A stretch of DNA of 58,433 nucleotides from Candidatus Poseidonia sp. (lineage in GTDB: Archaea > Thermoplasmatota > Poseidoniia > Poseidoniales > Poseidoniaceae), in the NCBI GenBank assembly GCA_030741355.1, contig JASLVM010000006.1, forward strand, positions 1 through 58,433, given 5' to 3'. The position numbers and the translations under genes were made by a program. Numbering within the stretch: position 1 is the first letter of the stretch; each line of letters starts with the position of its first letter. Positions 33,601-43,964 of the stretch are shown in pieces. The notes below the pieces were generated by a model. It ran no database searches and was not told the origin of the DNA. It was given only the letters and a program-made list of their open reading frames with translations.

Positions 33601-35331
33601 GCCTCGTTGGTCGTTCGAAACAGCCACCTGCAAAACGGGAGCGGCTGTGCCCAAATTTACCCCTCTACCGGGTTGATCACGTTCAGCAACGTGAGTTTTG
33701 CCGATTGTGAAGAACAAGCGATTTGGGCGCAACAAGCCCCCTTGGATTTCTCCGCGTTAACGTTGGCGGAGGGTACGAATTGGGGCTTGGAGTTGACCGG
33801 TGTTTCAGGCTCGGTCAACGGCGTAGATGCAACCCAATTTCAAGGAACAGGCCCCATTCTCTCGTTGAACAGCATCATGTCGGATTTCTCGCTGACCGAC
33901 GTGGTGGGGACGGTATCGGGTCAAGCCGGGATCGTTGGTGAGAACAACGAAGACATCACCGTTGAGCGAGTTCATCTCACGGGTGCTCCCGCCATCGATG
34001 TCGACCGAACATCCGGCCTCTTCTCCGACATCACGCTGGAGGGAGAAGGCAGCGGCACCGCCTTCATCTCTCATCACGGTCGTTCATCGGATTCGCTGGT
34101 GGTGGAAAACCTCAACATAACAGGATACAATGTCGGTGTTTCGCTTCATTCGGACCCTGGTGAAATCAGTGCACCGTTGGTGCTGCGCAACGCCCACATC
34201 GTGGTCTCAAGCGCTTTGGCAACGGAAGAATTCCCGGTTCGCATGGAGTCTTGTTCCCTCGTTGGCGGGGTTGATGTCGCCTTCACCGAGGTGGTTTCGG
34301 TGGACGGTCAAGTCGGGACGGTCTCGGTCAGCGAGGGCGGTGAATTCTCGGCCTACCGCACGATGGTGCTTGATGCACAGCGAGCAGGAGTGCCGGTTTT
34401 GGCGACGTTTACGGTCGGTTATGGAAACGAACTTCTCGAGTCCTTCAGTATTCAAGGCACCACCGTCGATGTTGAACTTCTGTTGCGCACCATCACGGAA
34501 ACAGAAGAATCGGTGGCTTCCGAATGGGTGGTGCAGGCCGCAGTGTCCGGTTCACCGTTGGCCGAAAGAACGGTGGAATCGCCCGTGGCGGCCCCGTCGC
34601 TGTTGGTCATCACCGTTTTGGTGAACCAACCGCCTGTGGTTCAGTTGGTTGAACCCTACGCCGGTCAGCGCGTGATGGAAGGGGATTTCATCCGAGCCTC
34701 TGCTACGTTTACCGATGACATGGACGGTGACGGTGACTTGGTCATCTCTTGGCGGGTGTACGACCTCGCGGGCGTCACTGTGTCGCAAGCCGGAAACGAA
34801 CCCGTGTTCAATATCACGGATTTGACGGCTGGATTCTACATCGTGGAGGTCACGGTGACCGATACTTACGGAGAACAAGCGACGGCTTCCATGGACTTCG
34901 AATACACCTTGTTGGATACCGATAACGACTGGTCTTCATCGTGTTCATCGGACACGTGGTTTGACCCCAACACCGGGAAATCCTGCGGACCGAACATCTA
35001 CGACCAAGACGATGATAACGACGGGTTCAGCGATGAAAAGGACGCGTTCCCACTGGACCCTTGCGCTCAAATTGACACCGATGGCGATACCCAGCCCGAT
35101 GATTTGGACTGTCCCGACGGCTTCACGAGCTGGTTGACCGAGGACATGGACGATGACGGTGATGGAACACCGGACGTGTTGGAGGGCACCGAAACCAACG
35201 ATGCTGATGTAGACGTGAACGGACTGATGGTGGTCTTGGCCCTCTTTGTGGTCGTCGCCCTGCTCTTCTTTGCCCGTCTGCGCCGCGGGGGTCCGGGCGA
35301 CTTGACCTCGCTTGATCAACAACACCTCTGA
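30640..35331 (+). CDS. large beta-helix surface protein with TSP3 repeats and C-terminal membrane anchor
   Basis: The 1563-residue protein starts with a signal peptide (SMVTLLLTVLLLPMVSGA). From about residue 45 to 1290 it repeats short hydrophobic strands with Asn/Gly/Ser turns (GNMVLTGNVTVANGVTLTVS, then GTLVADQASF), the look of a right-handed parallel beta-helix of the pectate-lyase/CASH type seen in carbohydrate-binding and adhesive proteins. A PKD- or Ig-like module follows (about 1325-1425), then TSP3 calcium loops (DQDDDNDGFSDEKDAFPLDP, about 1447-1520), and a final membrane segment (LMVVLALFVVVALLFFARLR). So it is anchored in the membrane with its body outside the cell. A polysaccharide-binding or lyase role is possible, but no catalytic residues were identified. 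It begins 51 bases after tRNA-Pro. Confidence 0.82.
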   Translation: MAPPQRQFMRQGRALSMVTLLLTVLLLPMVSGADSTVSTNTTWSGNMVLTGNVTVANGVTLTVSPGTSIDAKSYAIVVEGTLVADQASFYSSIVPETQGSHGQGLWPGLVIESGGQANLTEVTVANASAGVLVRGAFNGSDVVFNDAYRGLSVMGGHAVVTGFEANRMDYEALYVESGSLDLNNGTATEVAVGLANYATANLVEYTVNEAGVGVQSYGGTLDLNGLGVYNASVGFATASGASSSVQTFMGSGLALAIDAGDADDFEMHFARLQGERMVLGQSVSSLHFDDVEFVSTSSTEMRPVFDVSCDGFCKLENSLIEGEPRLGASWSGIGTSQMTNVSIFAAEQAVEATGSGHAEWTNLTVNASQTGVSVQTPTSTLSNIVVELTSADGVGVDVLGGVHDWGTVTVEKSFLSTDTTSIGLKAWYSDLSIGHFTSRNTSTGMMLEDSSAVAQTVENNIGSLVGVHLIDSTYRGSDLTTIAQDEGVLMEGEADLHLSSWTAQLHDTPLMMSTGSTAIVRVFNPLNTAPTSADALGDGTLYYGSTYNPTISTSASYRLIETDVTFTDLAAQPVEAHVVVHGFALMSNSNGALTVPLVNSGSVVDATLQGAGVRVTLYGGQTGQSVQVPVIPQGDWTISSGQDVVLGPRPDGQPHQLSGDLTVANNGALTLVSTDVTLAPGQTITVEGTGQLIGEDATITADALQASGQSVLTGTDSASLTLDMNVQWGCLSDREVQHLNILGSLVVQPGCEIDIMGGSVEGTITAMTGAVFTSSSTLDLVVLDKGEPVEGALISIEGAVAMTDANGELSTETVARSVTDVGETWEGIKTVTLQRNNFSDFVTWDTNRSLTHTFMASTVPSGEISGWLVLERQWSPYTLDHSLVLQTASTMTVQDGVSLRISESATITVNGVLDVGEATLSSTGFGARWGGLALGPSTAAVIELSGSQLIESAPALTVSGLGSVQADGVFMARSASDPLVVVESGSAASLVVRNSHLQNGSGCAQIYPSTGLITFSNVSFADCEEQAIWAQQAPLDFSALTLAEGTNWGLELTGVSGSVNGVDATQFQGTGPILSLNSIMSDFSLTDVVGTVSGQAGIVGENNEDITVERVHLTGAPAIDVDRTSGLFSDITLEGEGSGTAFISHHGRSSDSLVVENLNITGYNVGVSLHSDPGEISAPLVLRNAHIVVSSALATEEFPVRMESCSLVGGVDVAFTEVVSVDGQVGTVSVSEGGEFSAYRTMVLDAQRAGVPVLATFTVGYGNELLESFSIQGTTVDVELLLRTITETEESVASEWVVQAAVSGSPLAERTVESPVAAPSLLVITVLVNQPPVVQLVEPYAGQRVMEGDFIRASATFTDDMDGDGDLVISWRVYDLAGVTVSQAGNEPVFNITDLTAGFYIVEVTVTDTYGEQATASMDFEYTLLDTDNDWSSSCSSDTWFDPNTGKSCGPNIYDQDDDNDGFSDEKDAFPLDPCAQIDTDGDTQPDDLDCPDGFTSWLTEDMDDDGDGTPDVLEGTETNDADVDVNGLMVVLALFVVVALLFFARLRRGGPGDLTSLDQQHL

Positions 35332-35340
35332 GGTTGAACC

Positions 35341-35895
35341 ATGGTTGAACTCCCTTCAGCAGAACCCGTGGCTGTTGCGGCTGTTGTGGTCCTTGCCTGC
35401 ATTGTGGTTTGGGACGCCTTTTGGCTGACCAAACAACGTCGAGATGTACCTGAATTGGGTCGCCTTCCTGGAGGTGGCTTTGCTTGGGCCAGCGAAGGCG
35501 TACACGAAATGGTCCGTCAGTGGGGGAACCTCGGGTCCATGGCCGCCATGATGGTGCTTCCATGGGCGTTGTTGGAAGCGAGCAACACACCGGTCATTTA
35601 CGCCATCCTTTGGGATGTGCTGCTGTCCCTCCATCTCATTTCCCTGCTCATTCCAAAACGCTACGCCATCACCTCGACTCATCTGTTTGCCGATGGACAA
35701 CGCTACCCTTGGGACCGTCTTCGCTTGGCGAAGCGTCAACCAAAGCGGCGCATCATGCTCCTGCGCAACGGTTGGGGGCCGTTTGGTCCACTTCCTCTTG
35801 GTGGCGATTCTGACTCGTTGGGGGTTGCCCGTGAATACATCAAGGCCATGGAGCAAGCACGCCGTAGCGATGTTCTCAGCACAGAGGACGAGTGA
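35341..35895 (+). CDS. small membrane protein with possible PH-like cytoplasmic domain
   Basis: A 184-residue protein with about three membrane segments (AVAAVVVLACIVVWDAFWLT; SMAAMMVLPWALLEA; YAILWDVLLSLHLISLLIP) followed by a 75-residue soluble part. That part (RYAITSTHLFADGQRYPWDR, then LRNGWGPFGPLPLG) resembles the bacterial PH-like DUF5673 type in which a membrane protein ends in a small beta domain. The resemblance is by eye. It starts 9 bases after the beta-helix protein stop, so the two are probably co-transcribed. Confidence 0.65.
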   Translation: MVELPSAEPVAVAAVVVLACIVVWDAFWLTKQRRDVPELGRLPGGGFAWASEGVHEMVRQWGNLGSMAAMMVLPWALLEASNTPVIYAILWDVLLSLHLISLLIPKRYAITSTHLFADGQRYPWDRLRLAKRQPKRRIMLLRNGWGPFGPLPLGGDSDSLGVAREYIKAMEQARRSDVLSTEDE

Positions 35896-35932
35896 ACGGC
35901 AGCCTCATGACCCACCAACGTGAGCCCGAACC

Positions 35933-36361
35933 ATGGAGTGGACGCGTAGCGGTGACGACCTGTTTGTGAGATTGGATCCGGGCGAAGAAATTCATGCAAG
36001 TTTGCAGGCTTTGGCTGATGAAGTTGGCTTTGATGCTGCAGCCATCACCAGCGGTATTGGCCGAACCAGGAACAGCACCTACGGCTACATGGACGACGAC
36101 CATGTGTATCATCGCGTGAACCTTGAGGGCGGGTCAGAATTGGTCACGCTCCAAGGTAACCTTGCTCGTCGAGAAAGCGGGGAGGCGTTCACTCATCTTC
36201 ATGCAACCCTTTCCGACGATGACCTCAAGCCTCATGCAGGGCATCTGTTTTCGGCCACCGTTCACGTCGTTGCAGAAATTCACCTCCGTCTCTTGACCGA
36301 AGCCATCATGACGCGATGCCCACTCGTGGACAGTGAATTCGTCGCTCTGAAGTTTGGTTAA
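35933..36361 (+). CDS. PPC (DUF296) domain protein, DNA-binding-like
   Basis: A 142-residue single-domain PPC protein: VRLDPGEEIHASLQALADE, ITSGIGRTRNSTYGYMDDD, ELVTLQGNLARRESGEAFTH-L-H and GHLFSATVHVVAEIHL. The conserved H-x-H (HLHA) and the Gly-His-Leu are present, which bind a metal in structures of relatives. In plants the domain accompanies AT-hooks; in prokaryotes it occurs alone and its role is unclear. Start ATG at 35933. It sits 38 bases after the membrane protein gene and 49 bases before the DNA ligase gene. Confidence 0.85.
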   Translation: MEWTRSGDDLFVRLDPGEEIHASLQALADEVGFDAAAITSGIGRTRNSTYGYMDDDHVYHRVNLEGGSELVTLQGNLARRESGEAFTHLHATLSDDDLKPHAGHLFSATVHVVAEIHLRLLTEAIMTRCPLVDSEFVALKFG

Positions 36362-38614
<2,253 letters not shown>

Positions 38615-39418
38615 TCAGCCGTAAAGCATGGCGTTGGAGGCCGGGCTGCCTTTGTCGGAGCCGCCAGCCGATTCCATCAAGGCCGAAATCTGGGCTTCAA
38701 GCATTTCAGCCTCGGCCAGCAACGGTTCCTGTGGTAGGTTGATGCTTGGCAACAGCGTATTCAGCCGTTCAATCAGCGCCGCTGCTGCTCGTGCGTCGGG
38801 CCAGCGTGGGTCGGCTTCCACCATGATGGACATCGTACCGAGCCCACGGCGAGAGGCTTCACTGAGGATACCAGCGTTCATGCCACGAATCACACCCGAC
38901 TCCAACAAAGGAATGTCCATCTCCTTGAGCATCTTTCGAACGGTTTCGTTGCAACCGATACCGACCACGTCAATCTCTTCGGTGTCTTCGTATTCCACCA
39001 CCGGGTCAACGCCCTCCATGCCGCTCTTCATGCCGGCTTTCGCAAAGGCGTCCACGACCACGCCTGCCAAGACTTGGTGTTCCTTGGACCACTCAAACAG
39101 CGCCCACACGATCTTGTGCACAAGGGATTCTGGAACCACCATTTCACTCATGAGCAAAATGACTTGGTCACATCCCTCAATCGTGCATTGAGGCTTACCG
39201 GCGTAAGCTCGGATGGGCGGGAGGGGAACGCCTTGATTGATCATGGCGAGAGCCGGAAGGCGTTCGTCAACGAGGCCGCCCACAAATTCCAAGTCAAGAT
39301 GGTCGATGAGATAATGCGCCACAATGCTTGAGACCATACCCACGCTTGGGAAACAGGCGATGACCATGGCATTCTCGTTCTCAATCAAGGCGTTGATGCG
39401 CAAACTGGGGCTATCCAT
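38615..39418 (-). CDS. PAC2-family protein (proteasome assembly chaperone-like)
   Basis: A 267-residue protein of the PAC2 family: ENAMVIACFPSVGMVSSIVA, VDERLPALAMINQGVPLPPI, AYAGKPQ, and the second-half GNxE-like region GIGCNETVRKMLKEM and GVIRGMNAGILSEASRRGLG with PDARAAAALIERLN. Archaeal PAC2 proteins are related to the chaperones that build the proteasome core. Many sit far from proteasome genes and their exact role in archaea is not settled. Its stop abuts the LigA stop with no gap. A second family member lies at 52308. Confidence 0.85.
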   Translation of the reverse strand: MDSPSLRINALIENENAMVIACFPSVGMVSSIVAHYLIDHLDLEFVGGLVDERLPALAMINQGVPLPPIRAYAGKPQCTIEGCDQVILLMSEMVVPESLVHKIVWALFEWSKEHQVLAGVVVDAFAKAGMKSGMEGVDPVVEYEDTEEIDVVGIGCNETVRKMLKEMDIPLLESGVIRGMNAGILSEASRRGLGTMSIMVEADPRWPDARAAAALIERLNTLLPSINLPQEPLLAEAEMLEAQISALMESAGGSDKGSPASNAMLYG

Positions 39419-39502
39419 GAAGCAGGGTGCGGCTTGCTGCCCTTCAACACTTTCCCCGTTTGGTCACCAAACCTTCATCATCAACAACGCTCACCTCACA
39501 AC

Positions 39503-40687
39503 ATGGATGAGGGCGCTCCTGAGACGAAGAGAGCGCACCAACTCTCCCCCTCCGCTTGGAACCGGTACGAAACCTGTCCCCGAATGTATTGGCTGAGTCG
39601 ACAACGCCTTCCTCGTAAAGCGGGCATGGCGGCTTCATTGGGTACAGCGGTCCACGCTTCCATTGAAGACCTGCTCAACATGGATTTGACGGGCAGAGAC
39701 GACGGCGAGTCAGGCTGGCTACCTCTCCAAGCAGAACGATTTCTGAAGGCACGTTGGGACGAGGAGAAAACCGTCTTCATGGCCACGCCTCGACGCCCTG
39801 ATTGGAAGGATGCGAAATGGAGCGAAGCCAAGAAACAACAGCGCGGAGGGGTCGTCTTGCTTCTCGACCATATCGGCGCCAAACACCTCAGCCACGAGCA
39901 GGTGACCGTCGCCTTGTGGAAGCATCTTCAATCCTTGACCATCGCCGTAGAAGGTGAACTCCGAACCGGTGACGGACGTTTGATGGGGCGACTCGACCTC
40001 CTCTTTGCGGACGTTGACGAAGCCGGTGAAATGCAGGGTTGGTTGGTCGCTGATTTGAAAACCGGCCACGCTCCGACCGAAGAGCTGAAGCCCGAGGTGA
40101 ACCGACAACTTCGGATGTACCGGGACATCTTGTTGGCCAACAATCCCGCTGCCCCACCCGTTCGAACCGAAGGCTGGTACACCAAAACGGCCTCAAAATG
40201 GGCGGCTAAAGGCGAGAGTGTTCTCGAACAAGCCTACGCCGCTTGGGAGGCGACCCAGCCGACCACCATGCCCATGGTGCCAACGCCCGGGCCGGACAGT
40301 TGCGGTGGGTTTTGCGACTGGAAAGCGTGGTGCCCACACTGGTGGACATGGCGCCAAGAATCGGGCACACTGCACCAGGGTGATTTCTGCGATGCCGTGG
40401 TGCTCCTTCATCGGTACGAGCGAACCTCAGGGGCTGCGGTCTTGGAACTGTGTGAGCCCTTGGACGCCACCGGCCGGGCCATTCCGACCGGTCAACAAAT
40501 TTCAGCCAGATTTGACGGCCGAGGGAAAGAGGTGCTTGAAGCGCTCCAGGCTACGGGCCATCAGGGCGCGTTGTTCCTTGGTTCGGTCATGAAGAGTCGT
40601 GGAACCTGGCGCATTGGACCGTGGTGCGATGTGCTGCCGTGGTCGCCACTGCCCGATGATGTTCCATACGAGCGAGCGACTTCATGA
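39503..40687 (+). CDS. Cas4/AddB-like PD-(D/E)XK nuclease with predicted iron-sulfur cluster
   Basis: The 394-residue protein has the RecB-type PD-(D/E)XK nuclease layout. An N-terminal SPSAWNRYETCPRMYW gives one Cys (about C25), LGTAVHASIEDLL gives the His motif, MGRLDLLF the metal-binding Asp, and LVADLKTGH the (D/E)xK motif. A trio of cysteines follows at about 267, 271 and 277 (CGGFCDWKAWC). One N-terminal plus three C-terminal Cys is the Cas4/AddB arrangement for a [4Fe-4S] cluster. The last 110 residues look like a small OB-like beta domain. No Cas1/Cas2 or CRISPR repeat is near, so repair or end-resection is likelier than adaptation. I chose ATG 39503 over the open frame to 39434. Its 3-prime end overlaps the convergent exonuclease by 6 bases. 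Confidence 0.82.
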   Translation: MDEGAPETKRAHQLSPSAWNRYETCPRMYWLSRQRLPRKAGMAASLGTAVHASIEDLLNMDLTGRDDGESGWLPLQAERFLKARWDEEKTVFMATPRRPDWKDAKWSEAKKQQRGGVVLLLDHIGAKHLSHEQVTVALWKHLQSLTIAVEGELRTGDGRLMGRLDLLFADVDEAGEMQGWLVADLKTGHAPTEELKPEVNRQLRMYRDILLANNPAAPPVRTEGWYTKTASKWAAKGESVLEQAYAAWEATQPTTMPMVPTPGPDSCGGFCDWKAWCPHWWTWRQESGTLHQGDFCDAVVLLHRYERTSGAAVLELCEPLDATGRAIPTGQQISARFDGRGKEVLEALQATGHQGALFLGSVMKSRGTWRIGPWCDVLPWSPLPDDVPYERATS

Positions 40688-41500
40688 GCGAAGGTGCTCT
40701 TTGATTCGCTGTTTTGTCGTTTCACAATCCAATCCATTGGAGGACAGGAGCCAACCAATGTACGAGGGGTCGTTCGTCTGAACCTCGGAGAGATACCGTC
40801 CTCGATGCCGCCCAAACGCAAGAACGAGTTCGTCCCCGTCTTCTCGAACCTTCCCCATGGCATCAACGGGTGTCAGGTCTTCGAGGCCGCGTCCCAACTC
40901 CGAAGCATCCTGGGGTTTGTCTCCGTGGGCAATCCAGCGTTCAAGTTCTGGAATCGAACGGCGGAACACGGACGCATGTTCAACAGATAGTCGCCAAAAC
41001 AGCAGCATGGTGGCCGCTGCATCGGCCGCTGCCGTGTGCGCCGCCTCAAGACGGATACCGTGGCGTTGGCAAAGGGCGCCGAGGTTGTGGGGTCTTGGAA
41101 GACGAAGCCGTCGAACCAATTCCAACGTATCGATGATCGCTTTGGGCTGCGGGGCGAGGCGACCCATGCGCAAAAACTCCGTTTTCAGCATGGCGTAATC
41201 GAAACTTCGGACGTTATGGCCAACGAGGATGGCGCCCTCAATCAATTCTGCCAACTCGTCAGCGACCTCGGCAAGCGGGGGCTTATCTCGGACATCTTCG
41301 TTGTATATGCCGTGGATTTGGCTGGCATCGTAGGGGATGCGGACGCTTGGTTTCACGATTTGCTCTCGGTTGACGGGCGTACCGTCCTCCAACGTCCCAA
41401 TGAGTGCAAATTGAACGATACGGTCGTTGTTGGTTGAGACTCCCGTAGTTTCCAAATCAAAGGCCAAGACCTTCTCTCCTTGGAAAAGATCCTGTGCCAT
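40682..41500 (-). CDS. DnaQ-like 3-prime to 5-prime exonuclease (DEDDh)
   Basis: The 272-residue protein has all three exonuclease motifs of the DEDDh group: KVLAFDLETTGVSTNNDRIV (Exo I, D-x-E), ILVGHNVRSFDYAMLKTEFL (Exo II) and EAAHTAAADAAATM (Exo III with its His). It cleaves 3-prime ends of DNA or RNA; relatives proofread or trim. After the catalytic domain (to about residue 185) a C-terminal unit with LAFGRHRGRYLSEVQTNDPS and YIGWLLSS resembles the small FGKHKG/DUF3820-type domain found in similar exonucleases. ATG 41500 was preferred over the TTG two codons earlier. It is convergent with the nuclease gene. Confidence 0.9.
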   Translation of the reverse strand: MAQDLFQGEKVLAFDLETTGVSTNNDRIVQFALIGTLEDGTPVNREQIVKPSVRIPYDASQIHGIYNEDVRDKPPLAEVADELAELIEGAILVGHNVRSFDYAMLKTEFLRMGRLAPQPKAIIDTLELVRRLRLPRPHNLGALCQRHGIRLEAAHTAAADAAATMLLFWRLSVEHASVFRRSIPELERWIAHGDKPQDASELGRGLEDLTPVDAMGKVREDGDELVLAFGRHRGRYLSEVQTNDPSYIGWLLSSNGLDCETTKQRIKEHLRS

Positions 41501-41567
41501 GAACAATTAACGGTGGGCACCCCCTTTGAACATCACTCTCAAACGCCATGACCCTATCAGGCGGTTC

Positions 41568-41948
41568 ATGGGCTTGCGCGACTGGTTCAAATCAGGTTCG
41601 TCAACCAAGGAATCTGCTGCTACTGAGGCCACACCGCTCGACGAAGATAGTCTTCAAGAGCAAGCGTTCGCAGAACTCCAAGAAGCCAAAACAGACGAGG
41701 CTCTTTCGCTGTTTGACGAGGCTGAAGTGACCCGTGCCGAGGCGAAACCGGTGGCCGCACCCTACGACGCAGGCGATGCATCGTTGGACGATTTGATGGC
41801 CGAAGAAGATGAGAGTTTCTCGCATGTGGATGAAGTGGATGTGGTCGATGTTGCCTCCCTCGACGACCCCTATCTCCATGCCAGCATTGAGGGCGATGTT
41901 CCCGAAGCGGTGGTCTTTGACGAGGATGAAAACCCCCCTTCTGTTTAA
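41568..41948 (+). CDS. acidic hypothetical protein
   Basis: A 126-residue, very acidic protein with a short basic head (GLRDWFKSGSS) and a long Asp/Glu/Ala/Val-rich, probably disordered body (LDDLMAEEDESFSHVDEVDV). ATG 41568 gives MGLRDWFKSG and follows the divergent exonuclease start by about 70 bases; the frame opens 14 codons earlier at a TTG. No family recognised. Could be a soluble binding partner or a disordered regulator. Confidence 0.55.
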   Translation: MGLRDWFKSGSSTKESAATEATPLDEDSLQEQAFAELQEAKTDEALSLFDEAEVTRAEAKPVAAPYDAGDASLDDLMAEEDESFSHVDEVDVVDVASLDDPYLHASIEGDVPEAVVFDEDENPPSV

Positions 41949-41957
41949 TCTGGACTC

Positions 41958-41975
41958 CCGAACCATTAGAAAGGG
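41958..41975 (+). promoter_or_regulatory. TATA-like region for the PKD lipoprotein gene
   Basis: CATTAGAAAGGG centred near 41967, about 28 bases before ATG 41995. Confidence 0.3.
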
Positions 41976-41994
41976 TAAGGTTAGCCTTGTTTTC

Positions 41995-43182
41995 ATGCTG
42001 GGTAGACGAACAGAGCGTAGGTTCGCTTTGGTCGTGGTGCAAACCCTTCTCCTGAGCCTCTTGGCAGGATGCACGGGAGCGCTCGACACCACCGTGGACC
42101 CGCGTGCAACCCTCGAGGCCTACCCTACCCTGATCCAAGAGGGCGAGATGGTGACTCTGGACGCCCGCGATTCCTCACCGATTGAAGGGGTCATCACAAC
42201 TTATGCTTGGGATTTTGGTGATGGCACCACCGCAGAGACGGTCATCGGTTTCACATCACATACCTACCTGACCTTTGGCCAGTATACGATTCGCCTCACC
42301 GTCACCAACGACCAAGGCGGGCAAGACGATGCCATCGCCACCATCGTTGTGAACGGTGCCCCCAGCATCAACATCTCCATGCCAACCTCCGTTCGTGCCG
42401 GCGATGCTGCTCTGTTGGATGCGAGTGCATCTTTTGACCCCGAAGGCGACGACCTCACCTTTCGTTGGGATTTGAACACGGCTGAGGACAACGATGGCGA
42501 TGGTGATGCTCGCAACGATGCCGACGCCATCACGCCCACCGTTTTGCTTGACACCTCCGCTTCCGGCATCATCAACGGTGTCTTGCGCGTGGATGACGCA
42601 GCGGGTGCCTTTGCTCTCCAACCGTTCGAGGTGAACGTGACCACGCGTACGTTCCAAGTGACTTGGATCACGGAGACCTACGAGATGTCATGGGACGAAT
42701 ACCTCGACCAAGGTGAGACTTGGTCGGGGAACATAACCCCCGGAGAAATTGGCCGGGTGATGTCGTTCAATGCCGTGTTGGAGTTGGACCGAGACGTGGC
42801 TCCACCACACGATAATTTCACCTTGGCCCTCCATATCGTAGAGGACAATTACAAGCGTTCAATCGCCACCGAGCCAGGCAACTACTCCACCAATGAACCC
42901 GCACGAGCCGAGATGGCCGACGACGAGATGAACCTCCGCGGGGAAGATGGCATGTACACTTCCGATTCCGCAGAAGCCCTGCTGCAAATGCTGTTGAGTT
43001 CGAAAGAAAGCAGGCAAGGTCAGGGGCCCTGGGTGTGGTCGGTTATTGCACAGCAATCCGACCCCGATGCCTTCATCGGAGAGCTCGACCCCGACCCAGG
43101 AAACGATTGGACCTTGACGGTTGAAGTGATTCTTATGCGCCCCTCACTCACCGAGGTCGCCGTCGGTTCCACGAGCGAGTGA
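41995..43182 (+). CDS. PKD-domain lipoprotein
   Basis: The 395-residue product starts with basic residues and a hydrophobic run ending in a lipobox (FALVVVQTLLLSLLAGC, Cys about 27), so it is predicted to be a lipoprotein anchored outside the membrane. Two PKD-like domains follow: one with TTYAWDFGDGTTAETV and HTYLTFGQYTIRLTVTNDQG, the second with SASFDPEGDDLTFRWDLNTA and AEDNDGDGDARNDADAI. The C-terminal part (about 245-395) is a beta-rich domain ending in WTLTVEVILMRP that I do not recognise. PKD domains mediate protein-protein or protein-sugar contacts on cell surfaces. Upstream residues of the open frame to 41809 are not protein-like and were rejected. Confidence 0.82.
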   Translation: MLGRRTERRFALVVVQTLLLSLLAGCTGALDTTVDPRATLEAYPTLIQEGEMVTLDARDSSPIEGVITTYAWDFGDGTTAETVIGFTSHTYLTFGQYTIRLTVTNDQGGQDDAIATIVVNGAPSINISMPTSVRAGDAALLDASASFDPEGDDLTFRWDLNTAEDNDGDGDARNDADAITPTVLLDTSASGIINGVLRVDDAAGAFALQPFEVNVTTRTFQVTWITETYEMSWDEYLDQGETWSGNITPGEIGRVMSFNAVLELDRDVAPPHDNFTLALHIVEDNYKRSIATEPGNYSTNEPARAEMADDEMNLRGEDGMYTSDSAEALLQMLLSSKESRQGQGPWVWSVIAQQSDPDAFIGELDPDPGNDWTLTVEVILMRPSLTEVAVGSTSE

Positions 43183-43229
43183 AAGCGAAAGGGGTATGAA
43201 GCGGGGCTGTTTGGCAAGGATTGGTTACG

Positions 43230-43583
43230 ATGGTGGACACGGTAGAAATTGGACGCGTTACCCTTCGAGACACGTTGTCGCTCGACCTCTCGGTTTGGAT
43301 GCATCACCCTGATGATTGGGATTTCCGCCCGACCTTGAGTTATGCCGGCAGCACCCTGACCATCACGTGCGCCAACGAAGGCACGACCCTCGCTACCGTT
43401 GACCTTGACGACGAACAGGACGAAGCGCTTCAGCGAGACCGTATGGCTGAATTGCGTGTCAAGTTCCAAGTTCACGGCATGCATGGTCGCCTCAACGACA
43501 TCCACCCCATCATCGCCGACGGGAAAGCCAAGAAGTTGGCGACGGCGAATTGGAAGACGACCCAACCGGTCGAATTCAAGTGA
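43230..43583 (+). CDS. small hypothetical protein
   Basis: A 117-residue soluble protein, beta-rich in the first half (EIGRVTLRDTLSLDLSVWMH, LTITCANEGTTLATVDLDDE) then helical. No known domain, signal or membrane segment. ATG 43230 is chosen over a TTG 3 codons earlier. It lies 47 bases after the PKD lipoprotein gene. Confidence 0.6.
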   Translation: MVDTVEIGRVTLRDTLSLDLSVWMHHPDDWDFRPTLSYAGSTLTITCANEGTTLATVDLDDEQDEALQRDRMAELRVKFQVHGMHGRLNDIHPIIADGKAKKLATANWKTTQPVEFK

Positions 43584-43597
43584 AGTCCCAACGAATC

Positions 43598-43606
43598 TTT
43601 GATAAC
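43598..43606 (+). promoter_or_regulatory. TATA-like box (TTTGATAAC)
   Basis: TTTGATAAC centred about 28 bases before ATG 43630. Confidence 0.4.
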
Positions 43607-43629
43607 GGTTCAATCCGTTTTCTCAGTTC

Positions 43630-43899
43630 ATGCCTCAACGAACAGGAAAAGGAAGTCAAAAACGAGCAAGATTTGAACGACTTGCGAAAGAAGTTCGCCA
43701 ATTCGTCTTTGCGAACCCGGGTTGTTCAGCACAAGCCATTGTAGCGAACCTCAACCACGATAAAAAATTACGAAACCACGGCCTTACTCCCCGTAAAGTA
43801 GGCTTCTTCATCACCCGTCATCTCCGCCAATCTCTGACGTGGTGGCAAGATCATCGAGCTGGCCGCCGTGTCTACGGACCTTCAGCGGATGAATCCTGA
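43630..43899 (+). CDS. small basic winged-helix-like protein
   Basis: The 89-residue basic protein has a helix-turn-helix-like arrangement (CSAQAIVANLNHDKKLRNHG then LTPRKVGFFITRHLRQSL) and a final strand-like WWQDHRAGRRVYGP. This fits a small winged helix that might bind DNA or RNA. It has the Lys/Arg-rich start expected for nucleic-acid contact. The call is by pattern only. It has its own TATA-like box. Confidence 0.6.
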   Translation: MPQRTGKGSQKRARFERLAKEVRQFVFANPGCSAQAIVANLNHDKKLRNHGLTPRKVGFFITRHLRQSLTWWQDHRAGRRVYGPSADES

Positions 43900-43964
43900 A
43901 ATTGCACGGCCTCAACCCGGTGTCATGCGGTTCGCTCATGTAGGGTCGGCGACCTCGCCGATGC

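Noticed and set aside
39503-40687. CRISPR-associated Cas4
   Set aside because: No array, Cas1 or Cas2 in the window; the protein is longer and has an extra C-terminal domain, so it is called Cas4/AddB-like only.
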